Assembly (NCBI GenBank): GCA_031556335.1
Contig: JAVBTE010000087.1
Coordinates: 1-21,384, forward strand
Length of the DNA: 21,384 nucleotides
Origin: Limiplasma sp031556335
Lineage (GTDB): Bacteria > Bacillota > Clostridia > Christensenellales > Aristaeellaceae
Direction of reading: 5' to 3'
In this document: positions 7,007-13,338 of the stretch, one piece after another
Numbering within the stretch: position 1 is the first letter of the stretch
Layout of the letters: every line of letters starts with the position of its first letter
The notes under the pieces: generated by a model
Told to the model about the DNA's origin: nothing
The model's database searches: none
Seen by the model: the letters and a program-made list of their open reading frames with translations, nothing else
Program-made: the position numbers and the translations under genes

Positions 7007-7522
7007 TTATGCGCTCTTCTCCGCACCCGCCACCTCGTAAATCGCGCTCAGGCCCCGCTTTCTCATCTTTTTCAGCCCCGCCTGGGAAAATGCGATCCCA
7101 AGCTCCGCCTCCGCCGCCTTTTCCACTTCGCTCCATAAAAGCCCTTCAATCATCTGCTTTTCAATCACCGTTTTCTCCCGCTTGGGCAAGCAGCCAAGCC
7201 ACCCCTCCACATACCGGGTCGCCCGTTTCGCCTTCTCGTATTCCCGGGCCATGGCCCCAATGTCCAGCCGAATGCTCTTTTCCAGGGGCGGCACATACCC
7301 GTCCATATACTTTTCCACCAGCTCCTCCACCGGGCTTCGCACGCCCCCGGCCTTGGGCATCCCCGTCAGGCTCTGCCCGCGCAAAGCGTCGCCCGCCATG
7401 GCCTTTCCCCGCTCTTCCTCGGCCAGCTTTTCATATTCTTCCATCCTCAGCTCCAAATGGGCGCACCGGGCCATGTTTCGCTTGTAATTGCGAAGCATTT
7501 CGTCCACATTGGCCTGGGTCAT
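7007..7522 (-). CDS. Sigma-like late regulator, ArpU/Xpf type
   Basis: A 171-residue protein with an N-terminal coiled coil (about residues 1-45) and a C-terminal region that reads as a sigma-70 region 4-like helix-turn-helix: VEGWLGCLPKREKTVIEKQM, then LWSEVEKAAEAEL and SQAGLKKMRKRGLSAIYEV. Proteins of this form (ArpU, Xpf, DUF1492-like) stand just before the small terminase in Firmicutes phages and turn on the late operon. The ATG at 7522 has AGGAG nine bases upstream; ATG at 7531 is an equally real option. An upstream in-frame ATG at 7625 would add a Lys/Arg-rich arm, but its site lies too close. The gene is divergent from the repressor and seems to share its control region. Confidence 0.72.
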   Translation of the reverse strand: MTQANVDEMLRNYKRNMARCAHLELRMEEYEKLAEEERGKAMAGDALRGQSLTGMPKAGGVRSPVEELVEKYMDGYVPPLEKSIRLDIGAMAREYEKAKRATRYVEGWLGCLPKREKTVIEKQMIEGLLWSEVEKAAEAELGIAFSQAGLKKMRKRGLSAIYEVAGAEKSA

Positions 7523-7628
7523 GCTCTCCATCTCCTGTTTCTCCCTTCCCTTTTTCTTTTTGGGTCCTCTTCCTGTGCTTCGCTTCCGGTTTTCCCCATT
7601 TTTATACTTACAGTATCTTTTCATCCTT

Positions 7629-7657
7629 ATTTTTTCACTTTTTGTCTGTTTCGTCAA
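7629..7657 (-). promoter_or_regulatory. Probable promoter for the sigma-like regulator
   Basis: In minus sense TTGACG (7657-7652) and AAAAAT (7634-7629) are 17 bases apart. The -35 matches five of six positions, the -10 four of six. It lies in the AT-rich divergent region next to the repressor gene, in a good position to be repressed by it, and drives the minus-strand regulator at 7522..7007. Confidence 0.5.
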
Positions 7658-7704
7658 GACACGTTTAACACGCATTGTATCTATCTTTTTTACGCGTTTG
7701 GGTT

Positions 7705-7710
7705 TATAAT
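7705..7710 (+). promoter_or_regulatory. TATAAT -10 box for the repressor operon
   Basis: A perfect TATAAT lies 53 bases before the repressor start. No good -35 is visible at the usual spacing, so the promoter may be weak or autoregulated. ACGTTT (7661-7666), ACGCGTTT (7692-7699) and ACGTT (7717-7721) around it are possible repeated operator cores; this is only a visual similarity. Confidence 0.4.
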
Positions 7711-7762
7711 GAACATACGTTCCGGCCAACCTGGGTTTTGGTGCTCGAAAGGAGGTTCCTCC

Positions 7763-8080
7763 TTGTTTGCCGAAAGAATCACCGCCATCCGCAAAGCGGC
7801 GGGGCATACGCGCCCGCAAATGGCGGAGGCGCTCGGGATCAGTCAAAGCACGGTCATCAGCTGGGAGCATCAGCAACGCATGCCCAGCCTGGATATGCTC
7901 ATCAAGCTGGCCGACCTTTACCAGGTCACCACAGACGAGCTTTTGGGCCGCCCCCTCCCCCTCCCTGCCGCCCCGCCCGCGCCCAACCTCAGCCCGCTTC
8001 AAAACCAACGCCTCAAACAGCTGATCAAAGAAGCCTATTTGCTTGTCCTGCAAGATGAAATGTCGGAGCATGCGCCCTGA
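7763..8080 (+). CDS. XRE-family phage repressor
   Basis: A 105-residue DNA-binding protein. Residues about 5-62 form a XRE/Cro helix-turn-helix: FAERITAIRKAAGHTRPQMAEALGISQSTVISWEHQQRMPSLDMLIKLADLY, with the LLGRP ending usual after the fifth helix. A proline linker (64-78) leads to a short C-terminal helix (LQNQRLKQLIKEAYLLVLQDEM) that may dimerise. It has no peptidase domain, so it is not self-cleaving like LexA-type repressors; PBSX Xre is of similar size. The TTG at 7763 is chosen because AAAGGAGG lies seven bases upstream; the longer open frame has no site. It is divergent from the sigma-like gene and probably shuts off the particle operon. Confidence 0.8.
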   Translation: MFAERITAIRKAAGHTRPQMAEALGISQSTVISWEHQQRMPSLDMLIKLADLYQVTTDELLGRPLPLPAAPPAPNLSPLQNQRLKQLIKEAYLLVLQDEMSEHAP

Positions 8081-8118
8081 CCCCCTCCCCCTCAGGCCCA
8101 TGCGGAAAGGAGGCTTTC

Positions 8119-8805
8119 GTGAAAAAGCTTATTTCCTTCGCGCTCACGCTTGTTTTGCTGCTGCTCTCCGCCGTTTCCCTGGCCCAGGGCGACCCGTCCG
8201 CCCCGGCGCTGTTTCTCTTTTGGGGCGCGTCTCCCGCCTCCCCGCCGGAGGAGTTTTTAAGGCTGGCCCGGGAAAACGGCGGCTTCACGTTCCAGCGCAA
8301 AGAAGGCCAGCAGCTGGCCGATGGCGGCGTCACCTATATCCCCTATACCGCCAGCATGGAGCCCGAGCCGCCCACCCTGTTTGGCAGCGATCTCACCCAG
8401 GCCATCGCCACCTTCCAGGCCGGCGCGGACGGCGTGGAGCGCTTTTCCTCCCTGGAGCTGTATTTTTCCTTTGCCAGTCCCCTCACGCAGTTTATCTCCC
8501 GCGCGGGCGATGTGTTTCTTGGGGTGACCGCACAGTTTGGCCCCATCACGGGCGGTTACTGCCTGGTGGGCCCCACGGCCCGCTACAATGCCCCCCTCCA
8601 GGGCAATGCGCTGGACAGCGCGCTGCTCCAGCGGCTTCTTTCGGACAACCGGGAATATACCACGGTGGTCTTTGTCTGGCAAAACATCCAATACTCCCTC
8701 ACCTGCATCCAGGGTACCTACCAAGACCAGCTCCTTGTCCTGGACCAGGCCATCCCGCCCCTGCAGTCGCCTCCAAGCCTGGGTTCCTACGCCGGCGCGC
8801 CCTGA
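8119..8805 (+). CDS. Secreted protein of unknown function
   Basis: A 228-residue protein with a clear signal peptide (MKKLISFALTLVLLLLSAVSLAQG; cleavage likely after SLA) and no later membrane segment. I do not recognise the family. The mature part has FRFWG-like aromatic strands, aromatic and glycine blocks (GVTAQFGPITGGYCLVGP) and a possible beta-strand pattern (TTVVFVWQNIQYSLTCIQGTY). It has a single cysteine pair (about residues 148 and 194). The GTG start at 8119 has AAAGGAGG five bases upstream. The gene follows the repressor after 38 bases and precedes the glycosyltransferase by 31 bases, with no terminator, so it may be expressed during lysogeny or belong to the host. It could act at the cell surface. 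Confidence 0.7.
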   Translation: MKKLISFALTLVLLLLSAVSLAQGDPSAPALFLFWGASPASPPEEFLRLARENGGFTFQRKEGQQLADGGVTYIPYTASMEPEPPTLFGSDLTQAIATFQAGADGVERFSSLELYFSFASPLTQFISRAGDVFLGVTAQFGPITGGYCLVGPTARYNAPLQGNALDSALLQRLLSDNREYTTVVFVWQNIQYSLTCIQGTYQDQLLVLDQAIPPLQSPPSLGSYAGAP

Positions 8806-8836
8806 TTTTTCCTCCCATGAAAGGCGGTCTTTTTCA

Positions 8837-9877
8837 ATGCCCCCCCTAGTCAGCCTGATCATCCCCGTTTTCAACGGGGAAAAAACCCTGCCCCATTGCC
8901 TTGCCAGCGTTTTTGCGCAGACCTTTGCCAACTTTGAATGCATCGTCGTCAACGACGGCTCCGCCGACGGTACCCAGGCGCTGCTGGAACGCTTCGCCCA
9001 CCAAGATCCCCGCCTCCGGCTCCTGACCGTTTCCAACGGCGGGGCCAGTCGGGCCAAAAACCTGGCGCTTGCCCGCGCCAAGGGCGCTTTCTGGGCCTTC
9101 CTGGACGCGGACGACGCCCTGGAGCCTCATGCCCTGGAAATCTTGCACCGGCTCATCGAGGACACAGGCGCGGACGTGGCCGTAGGCCACATCGCCTTTG
9201 AAAACGAAGCGGGGGCCCTCCTGCCCAACTCCCCCGCCCTCCCTGCCGCCACGCCGCAGCAGCCCTTCCCCTGGCGCCTGTCCCCCGGGGAAGCGGCGCA
9301 AACCGTCTTTCGGGGCGAGCCCTTCGCGGGTCACCTCCATGGCAAAATGCTCCGTGCGGAGCGCTTTGAGGGCCTCCTCTATTGCGAGCGCTACCATATC
9401 TACGAGGACATGCTCTTTTTGCTGGAAGCCCTCTGCAAATCAAAATCCGTCGCCTATACCCCCACGCTGCTCTATCATTATCATGTCACCGGGGATGGCG
9501 CCATGTCCTCCTCCCTCACGGCCCGCAAAGCGTCCTCCCTTCGCGCCTGCAAGGAAATGGAGGGCATTGCCAACCTCCATTTTCCCATGGCCCAGTCGGC
9601 GGCGGAACGTTTCACCTTCCAAAACGCCCTTTGGCTGCTCCAGGAACTGGCCGCAGCGCCCCTTGCCACCCGTTCCCAGTTCTGGGCCAAAGAGGCCCGG
9701 GCCGAAGCCCTCGGCGTCATCCGCCGCTACGCCCTGCCCAAAAACCTGCCGCCGGTGCAGCAGTTGTTCTGCGGTTCCCTTCGCCTTGGCTGGCCCCTTT
9801 TTCTGGGCCTGTACCGCGGCCCCTACCTCCTCACCAAGCGCCTCACCGCCAAACCCTCCCAATCCCCCCCATCCTAA
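8837..9877 (+). CDS. Family 2 glycosyltransferase
   Basis: A 346-residue GT-A fold enzyme that transfers a sugar from a nucleotide sugar, probably to a cell-surface glycan. The N-terminal SLIIPVFNGEKTLPHCLASVFAQT, the nucleotide-binding NDGS at 39-42 and the metal-binding LDADD at 89-93 are all intact. HGK near 168-170 and YED at 189-191 fit the acceptor/base region of the EpsJ/CpsI-like group. The C-terminal region (about 200-346) is helical with no obvious membrane span, although LGWPLFLGLYRGPYLL near the end is hydrophobic and may touch the membrane. The ATG at 8837 has AAAGGCGG upstream. It is the last gene before the bidirectional terminator and probably shares a transcript with the secreted protein. 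Confidence 0.88.
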   Translation: MPPLVSLIIPVFNGEKTLPHCLASVFAQTFANFECIVVNDGSADGTQALLERFAHQDPRLRLLTVSNGGASRAKNLALARAKGAFWAFLDADDALEPHALEILHRLIEDTGADVAVGHIAFENEAGALLPNSPALPAATPQQPFPWRLSPGEAAQTVFRGEPFAGHLHGKMLRAERFEGLLYCERYHIYEDMLFLLEALCKSKSVAYTPTLLYHYHVTGDGAMSSSLTARKASSLRACKEMEGIANLHFPMAQSAAERFTFQNALWLLQELAAAPLATRSQFWAKEARAEALGVIRRYALPKNLPPVQQLFCGSLRLGWPLFLGLYRGPYLLTKRLTAKPSQSPPS

Positions 9878-9913
9878 ACCCAAAACCCACTAAACCCACT
9901 CCCCCCGCCCACA

Positions 9914-9953
9914 AAAAAAGCCGCTATTGCCCAAAAGCAATCGCAGCTTTTTT
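9914..9953. terminator. Bidirectional intrinsic terminator
   Basis: AAAAAAGC at 9914-9921 pairs with GCTTTTTT at 9946-9953. Two mismatches interrupt the inner stem (GC/GC and ATTGC/GCAAT), and CCAAAA forms the loop. Because both arms carry A/T tracts it works in both directions, ending the glycosyltransferase transcript on the plus strand and the Hsp70-like operon on the minus strand. Confidence 0.8.
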
Positions 9954-9979
9954 ATTTCTATAAAATTTTTTATCGAGGA

Positions 9980-10049
9980 CCGCGCGCAGCGCGGCCCGTC
10001 AAGGGTCCAGGGACTTGTCCCTGGTGGGGTGCAGGGGAGCGCCCCTGCA
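9980..10049. repeat. Triple-hairpin intergenic repeat
   Basis: Three perfect hairpins follow one another: CCGCGC/GCGCGG (9980-9994), CCAGGGAC/GTCCCTGG (10007-10024) and TGCAGGGG/CCCCTGCA (10030-10049). The middle and right parts recall a REP-like intergenic repeat that I associate with many Clostridia; copy number cannot be seen in this window, which has only one. It is outside any gene. Confidence 0.65.
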
Positions 10050-10053
10050 AACG

Positions 10054-10084
10054 TCCCCGTCCCCCATCTCCGTCCCCATCCCCC
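10054..10084 (-). other. G-quadruplex-like tract in 3' end of Hsp70-like operon
   Basis: In minus sense four runs of four or five G (complement of C-runs at 10054-10057, 10061-10065, 10073-10076, 10080-10084) are separated by loops of two to eight bases. This fits a four-tetrad intramolecular quadruplex in the RNA right after the stop codon of the Hsp70-like gene. It may slow RNA polymerase or protect the transcript end; this is inference. Confidence 0.4.
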
Positions 10085-11974
10085 TTATTGAATCGGAATC
10101 TCCGCCGCCTGGGCCACCTGCCGCAGGTATTTTTGGAAGGACTCGGTAAAGCCCGCCACCACTTTTTTGCCAAACTCGCTGTCCTTTGCGCCGATCTCCT
10201 TGGTCAGCGCGTCCCGCAGGCTCCGGCGAACGCCTTCCCCCCGCAATTTTTTCTCCACGTTCATCCAGCGCATGGCTCTTGGCAACCGTGCCCTCATCAG
10301 CAGCCCGGATACCGTGCTCCAGCCCAGGGCCGCCACAACGGCCCCCACCGCCAGCCCAGCCAAAAAGCCCAGGGGCCCGGTGGCGATCAGGGCCACGCCG
10401 CCGCCGCCGCACAAAAGCCCGCCCACAACGCTCAGCACCACGCCCACCACGGTGCCGATCAGGTTCAAGCCCAGCAGTTCCTTGGCGCCAATGTTCACCC
10501 GTCCGGCTTCCCCGCTCTGGGCGAAGGAAAGCCGCATCTCCTTGCGGGGTACCTGGTAGCGGTCGCAAATGGGATCGATCAGGGCCTGCAACTGCCCTCC
10601 CAGGCTTCTCAGCCAAAGGGAAATCGCCGGGGACAGCGCCTCTTCCGCCAGGGGCGACTCCATCACCCGCTCCATCCGGCTTTGAATGCGCTCATTCATT
10701 TCTTCAAGCGTGCCGATCTCGCCGGCCTTCCATTGGCTGGCAATGGGAATGGCGGCCTCTTCCAGCACCAGTTCCACCAGCGCGTCCGCCACGCCCGGGG
10801 TCAAGGCGGGCAGGGCCTCCCTGGCGATGGCGGCCACCCGCTCGTCGGTCACTTCCTCGGTTACGGTGCGCCGAAACTCCCGCATGTTCTCATCAATCCA
10901 GCCCGCGTAGGCCAGCCCTTTGGCAATGGAAAACTCCGGCTCCGGGCAGCACACCACCAGGGCCGTATCAAAGGTTTCCCTGCATTGCTCCTGAAAAAAC
11001 CGCATTCTGGATGCCCCGCCGGTCAATAGCACCACCCGGGGCGGCTCGGCGGAGGTGATCTGTTTGGCCTCGTCCAGGGCCCGCTGCAAAGCGCCGCAAA
11101 AGCTTTGTCCGTCCAACTCCTCCAGCGGGTTCTCCACCAGGCTTTGGGCCGCCGCCTCGTCCAGGGCCAGGGTCAGCTTCTGCACCCCGTCGTACAGCAC
11201 CCGCACCTGTTTTTTCACGGCGATTTCGGGGTCCGACGCCGCCATGGTAAAATATTCTTCCTTCAGCCTCCGGGCCTCAATCTCGCAATAGCTGTACCAG
11301 CTCTTGCTTTCCCGGAACACCTCTCGCAGCTTCTCCCGGCTGCGGTTTTTCTCCACCGCGCGGCGCAGCAGCTCCGCGTCCAGAAGGCCTCCGCCCAGCC
11401 GCACTTCGCCAAAGGTGCCCACGCCGGTTTCCCTGCCGTCCACAATATAGGCAAAATCCAGCGTGGAACTGCCAATGTCAATCACCAGGGCGCTTTCCCG
11501 CAGCACGTCAATGTCCAGGGCCACGGTTTTGGCGTACTTGGCGTATAAAAACGCCGCCCGGGACTCGGAAATCACCTGGGGGTCCTTCACCCCGGCCCGC
11601 ATCAGCAGGTCGCGGTACCGGGCGCGGCAGGCGCTGTTCCAACCCGCCGGGCAGCCCACCACAAAAACGTCCCCGTCCCGCAGGGTCTCGGTTTCCCGCA
11701 GGGCGTTCAGCACGCCTTTGGCAAACATCACCACCGTCTCGTAACAGGCGGGGTCAAAGGTAAAGCGGCTTTTGAACCGCACGGAGAGCTCCTCGGCCAA
11801 TACGTCGGTATACGCCCGCTCTCCCACCACGATCTCGCCGCGCACCCGGCCCACGGCCGACAGCAGGCTTTTGTTTCCCGCAATGGGCTGCACGATGGGC
11901 TCAATCCCGGAACCCTGCTGAAATACCGCCACCGCGCTTTCGCCGTCGCCCATATCAAAGCCAATGTAACGCAT
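10085..11974 (-). CDS. Hsp70-type ATPase with membrane hairpin
   Basis: A 629-residue protein. Residues 1-360 have the actin/Hsp70 ATPase fold: phosphate-1 DMGDGES (7-13), phosphate-2 VIDIGSSTLDF (164-174) and adenosine motif VVLLTGGASRM (314-324), followed by SIAKGLAYAG (349-358). After this there is no DnaK-type beta substrate domain. Residues 360-500 are mixed and helical, 500-553 form a long glycine-rich hydrophobic stretch (two GxxxG-rich segments, LIGTVVGVVLSVVGGLLCGG and LGFLAGLAVGAVVAALGW), and 554-629 are amphipathic, basic helices. This layout suggests membrane insertion of an Hsp70-like motor. The ATG at 11974 has GAGG seven bases upstream. It is the last gene of the operon, 63 bp after the GrpE-like gene. 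Client and role are unknown. Confidence 0.78.
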   Translation of the reverse strand: MRYIGFDMGDGESAVAVFQQGSGIEPIVQPIAGNKSLLSAVGRVRGEIVVGERAYTDVLAEELSVRFKSRFTFDPACYETVVMFAKGVLNALRETETLRDGDVFVVGCPAGWNSACRARYRDLLMRAGVKDPQVISESRAAFLYAKYAKTVALDIDVLRESALVIDIGSSTLDFAYIVDGRETGVGTFGEVRLGGGLLDAELLRRAVEKNRSREKLREVFRESKSWYSYCEIEARRLKEEYFTMAASDPEIAVKKQVRVLYDGVQKLTLALDEAAAQSLVENPLEELDGQSFCGALQRALDEAKQITSAEPPRVVLLTGGASRMRFFQEQCRETFDTALVVCCPEPEFSIAKGLAYAGWIDENMREFRRTVTEEVTDERVAAIAREALPALTPGVADALVELVLEEAAIPIASQWKAGEIGTLEEMNERIQSRMERVMESPLAEEALSPAISLWLRSLGGQLQALIDPICDRYQVPRKEMRLSFAQSGEAGRVNIGAKELLGLNLIGTVVGVVLSVVGGLLCGGGGVALIATGPLGFLAGLAVGAVVAALGWSTVSGLLMRARLPRAMRWMNVEKKLRGEGVRRSLRDALTKEIGAKDSEFGKKVVAGFTESFQKYLRQVAQAAEIPIQ

Positions 11975-12037
11975 CGAAGGTCCTCACATCCGTTTTTGCC
12001 CGCCTTGCGGCGCGCCAATTCCAAAGCGCCGTTCGCT

Positions 12038-12895
12038 TTAAGCCAGTGCGCCCTCCGCAAGCCGCACCGCCGCCACGCCCCGCTTTAATAACCGGTGGTC
12101 CTCCGCCGACAAAATGGCGGGCACCATGGTGCGGGTCTCGGTCTTGCTGGGCAGCGTGGTAAACAGGTTCCGGGTCTGGTCCGAGTATTCCACCGCTTCC
12201 ATGCCAAGCCCCTGCAGCATTCGCCCGGCGGCGGCCCCGGCGGCTTCCCGCGCCTCGTCGTCGCACTCGTACAAGGCCTCCAGCATGTCGGCCACCAACG
12301 TCACGGCCTTCCCGTCCGGTGTTTTTCCCTTGCCCATGGTCTGCTCGTTCAGGTAGGCAAAATCGTTCATAAAGCGGTCAATGGCCCGCATCTGCCCATC
12401 CAGCACCTGAAACAGCTTGTCAACATCCGGCCGCAGGGTCACCCGCACCTCGTCCTCCAGGTCCGGCCCTCCGGCCCTCCCCCGGCTTCTCGCGGTGAAC
12501 AGCGCAATCCCCGCCGCCACAAAGGCCCCGGCAATCAGCGCCCAGCTGATCAGCTGCGCGGTGAAATACCCGTACAGCCCGGCGGCCAGTTGGGCAAGGC
12601 CTGCCACGATCCACAGCAGCGCATTGCCTCCCCGCTTTTCCTTCCTTTGCGACTGCGCCACCCATACCTTGCTGGAAACCGATATGTCCAACAGCTGTGC
12701 CGAGCTTTTCACGCAGCTGAACAAAATCCCCGTCTGTTGCCGAAGGAGATCGTCGTTTTGTCCCGCCATGGTATTTTGTTCCACCTGCGCCAGCGCGTGC
12801 CTCACGGCGTACGCCACGGCGGAGGTATCCGCGCAATCCTTCAGGCTTTCCCGAAGCTTCTCCTTCTGCGCGCACCAACACTCAAAGGCCGCCAT
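12038..12895 (-). CDS. Membrane-anchored GrpE-like protein
   Basis: A 285-residue protein. Residues 1-85 are helical and cysteine-containing; 91-111 and 114-134 form a transmembrane hairpin with a short turn; 150-285 would face the same side as the N-terminus. The C-terminal part reads like GrpE: LFQVLDGQMRAIDRFMND (161-178) parallels the LLPVLDN.ERAL helix, and LQGLGMEAVEYSD (227-239) followed by RTMVPAILSAEDHRLLKRGV parallels GrpE's L...GVEPI and beta-wing TV..V...G....RPA.V. GrpE releases ADP from Hsp70, and the next gene encodes an Hsp70-type ATPase, so a dedicated membrane exchange factor is likely. The similarity is by eye. The ATG at 12895 lies four bases after the previous stop, with AAGGA upstream. 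A plus-strand-independent upstream extension of the frame is a shadow of the previous gene. Confidence 0.65.
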   Translation of the reverse strand: MAAFECWCAQKEKLRESLKDCADTSAVAYAVRHALAQVEQNTMAGQNDDLLRQQTGILFSCVKSSAQLLDISVSSKVWVAQSQRKEKRGGNALLWIVAGLAQLAAGLYGYFTAQLISWALIAGAFVAAGIALFTARSRGRAGGPDLEDEVRVTLRPDVDKLFQVLDGQMRAIDRFMNDFAYLNEQTMGKGKTPDGKAVTLVADMLEALYECDDEAREAAGAAAGRMLQGLGMEAVEYSDQTRNLFTTLPSKTETRTMVPAILSAEDHRLLKRGVAAVRLAEGALA

Positions 12896-12899
12896 TGCC

Positions 12900-13295
12900 T
12901 TAATCCTTCCTTCCGTGTTCCTTGGTTTTGGTTTTCGTGCCGCCGCCTCGGGCCGAGGAGCTTGCCGTTTTGGCCTTGGCCTTCGCCTTGGCTGCGGTGG
13001 CCTTGGCCTTGACCGACGGTTTCGCCTTTCCGCCGGACGCGGCCGCTTTGCCCTTCGCCGGGGATGCGGTCTGCCGCGTGGAAGACGCTTTTTGCTTCCC
13101 CGTTTTGCTGGCGGTTGCGCTGGCCCTGTTTTCCTTGCCCAGCTCGCCCAAAGCGCCTGTAATGGTGTCCAGCAGCCCGCCGCTGTTTTCCTTGCCGCTG
13201 CCGCCGCCCAGCACGCCTTCCACGGTTTTTTCGATGTCCGCATTCCCCAGCAGGTCTTTCACCATGTCCAGAATGCCGCTCTTTTTCTTTGCCAT
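12900..13295 (-). CDS. Histone H1-like Lys/Ala-rich protein
   Basis: A 131-residue protein of two parts. Residues 1-55 (GILDMVKDLLGNADIEKTV, then LLDTITGALGELGK) hold two or three short amphipathic helices with glycine-rich breaks. Residues 56-131 are a low-complexity tail of Lys, Ala, Ser and Thr (AKATAAKAKAKAKTASSSA), like the tails of eukaryotic H1 and the bacterial H1-like proteins. Such tails bind DNA, RNA or anionic surface polymers; which applies is unknown. There is no signal peptide. The ATG at 13295 has GGGGCG seven bases upstream, a weak site. It lies 43 bp after rluB and four bases before the GrpE-like gene, so it is the first gene of the three-gene set. Confidence 0.7.
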   Translation of the reverse strand: MAKKKSGILDMVKDLLGNADIEKTVEGVLGGGSGKENSGGLLDTITGALGELGKENRASATASKTGKQKASSTRQTASPAKGKAAASGGKAKPSVKAKATAAKAKAKAKTASSSARGGGTKTKTKEHGRKD

Positions 13296-13338
13296 TGCTT
13301 TTCGCCCCGCCCTATTTTCTTTCGTACCTTCAATGCCT

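Noticed and set aside
6679..7026. Minus-strand frame of 115 codons between regulator and small terminase
   Set aside because: It crosses the terminator hairpin, overlaps the small terminase in another frame and is Arg/Gly-rich with no family features.
5719..7668. Plus-strand open frame of 649 codons antisense to the terminase genes and the regulator
   Set aside because: It is Pro/Ser/His/Arg-rich with no domain, has no ribosome site and lies opposite well supported genes. It is a by-product of GC-rich codon use.
7007..8101. Long 364-codon version of the sigma-like regulator
   Set aside because: The extension runs antisense through the repressor gene and the promoter region. Starts at 7522 or 7531 have ribosome sites.
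9878..10084. Possible phage attachment site at the end of the plus-strand genes
   Set aside because: The other end of the element is outside the window, so no direct repeat can be tested, and no integrase is visible.
12038..13243. 401-codon version of the GrpE-like protein
   Set aside because: The upstream part is an Arg/Pro-rich out-of-frame reading of the H1-like gene. The start at 12895 has a ribosome site four bases past the previous stop.
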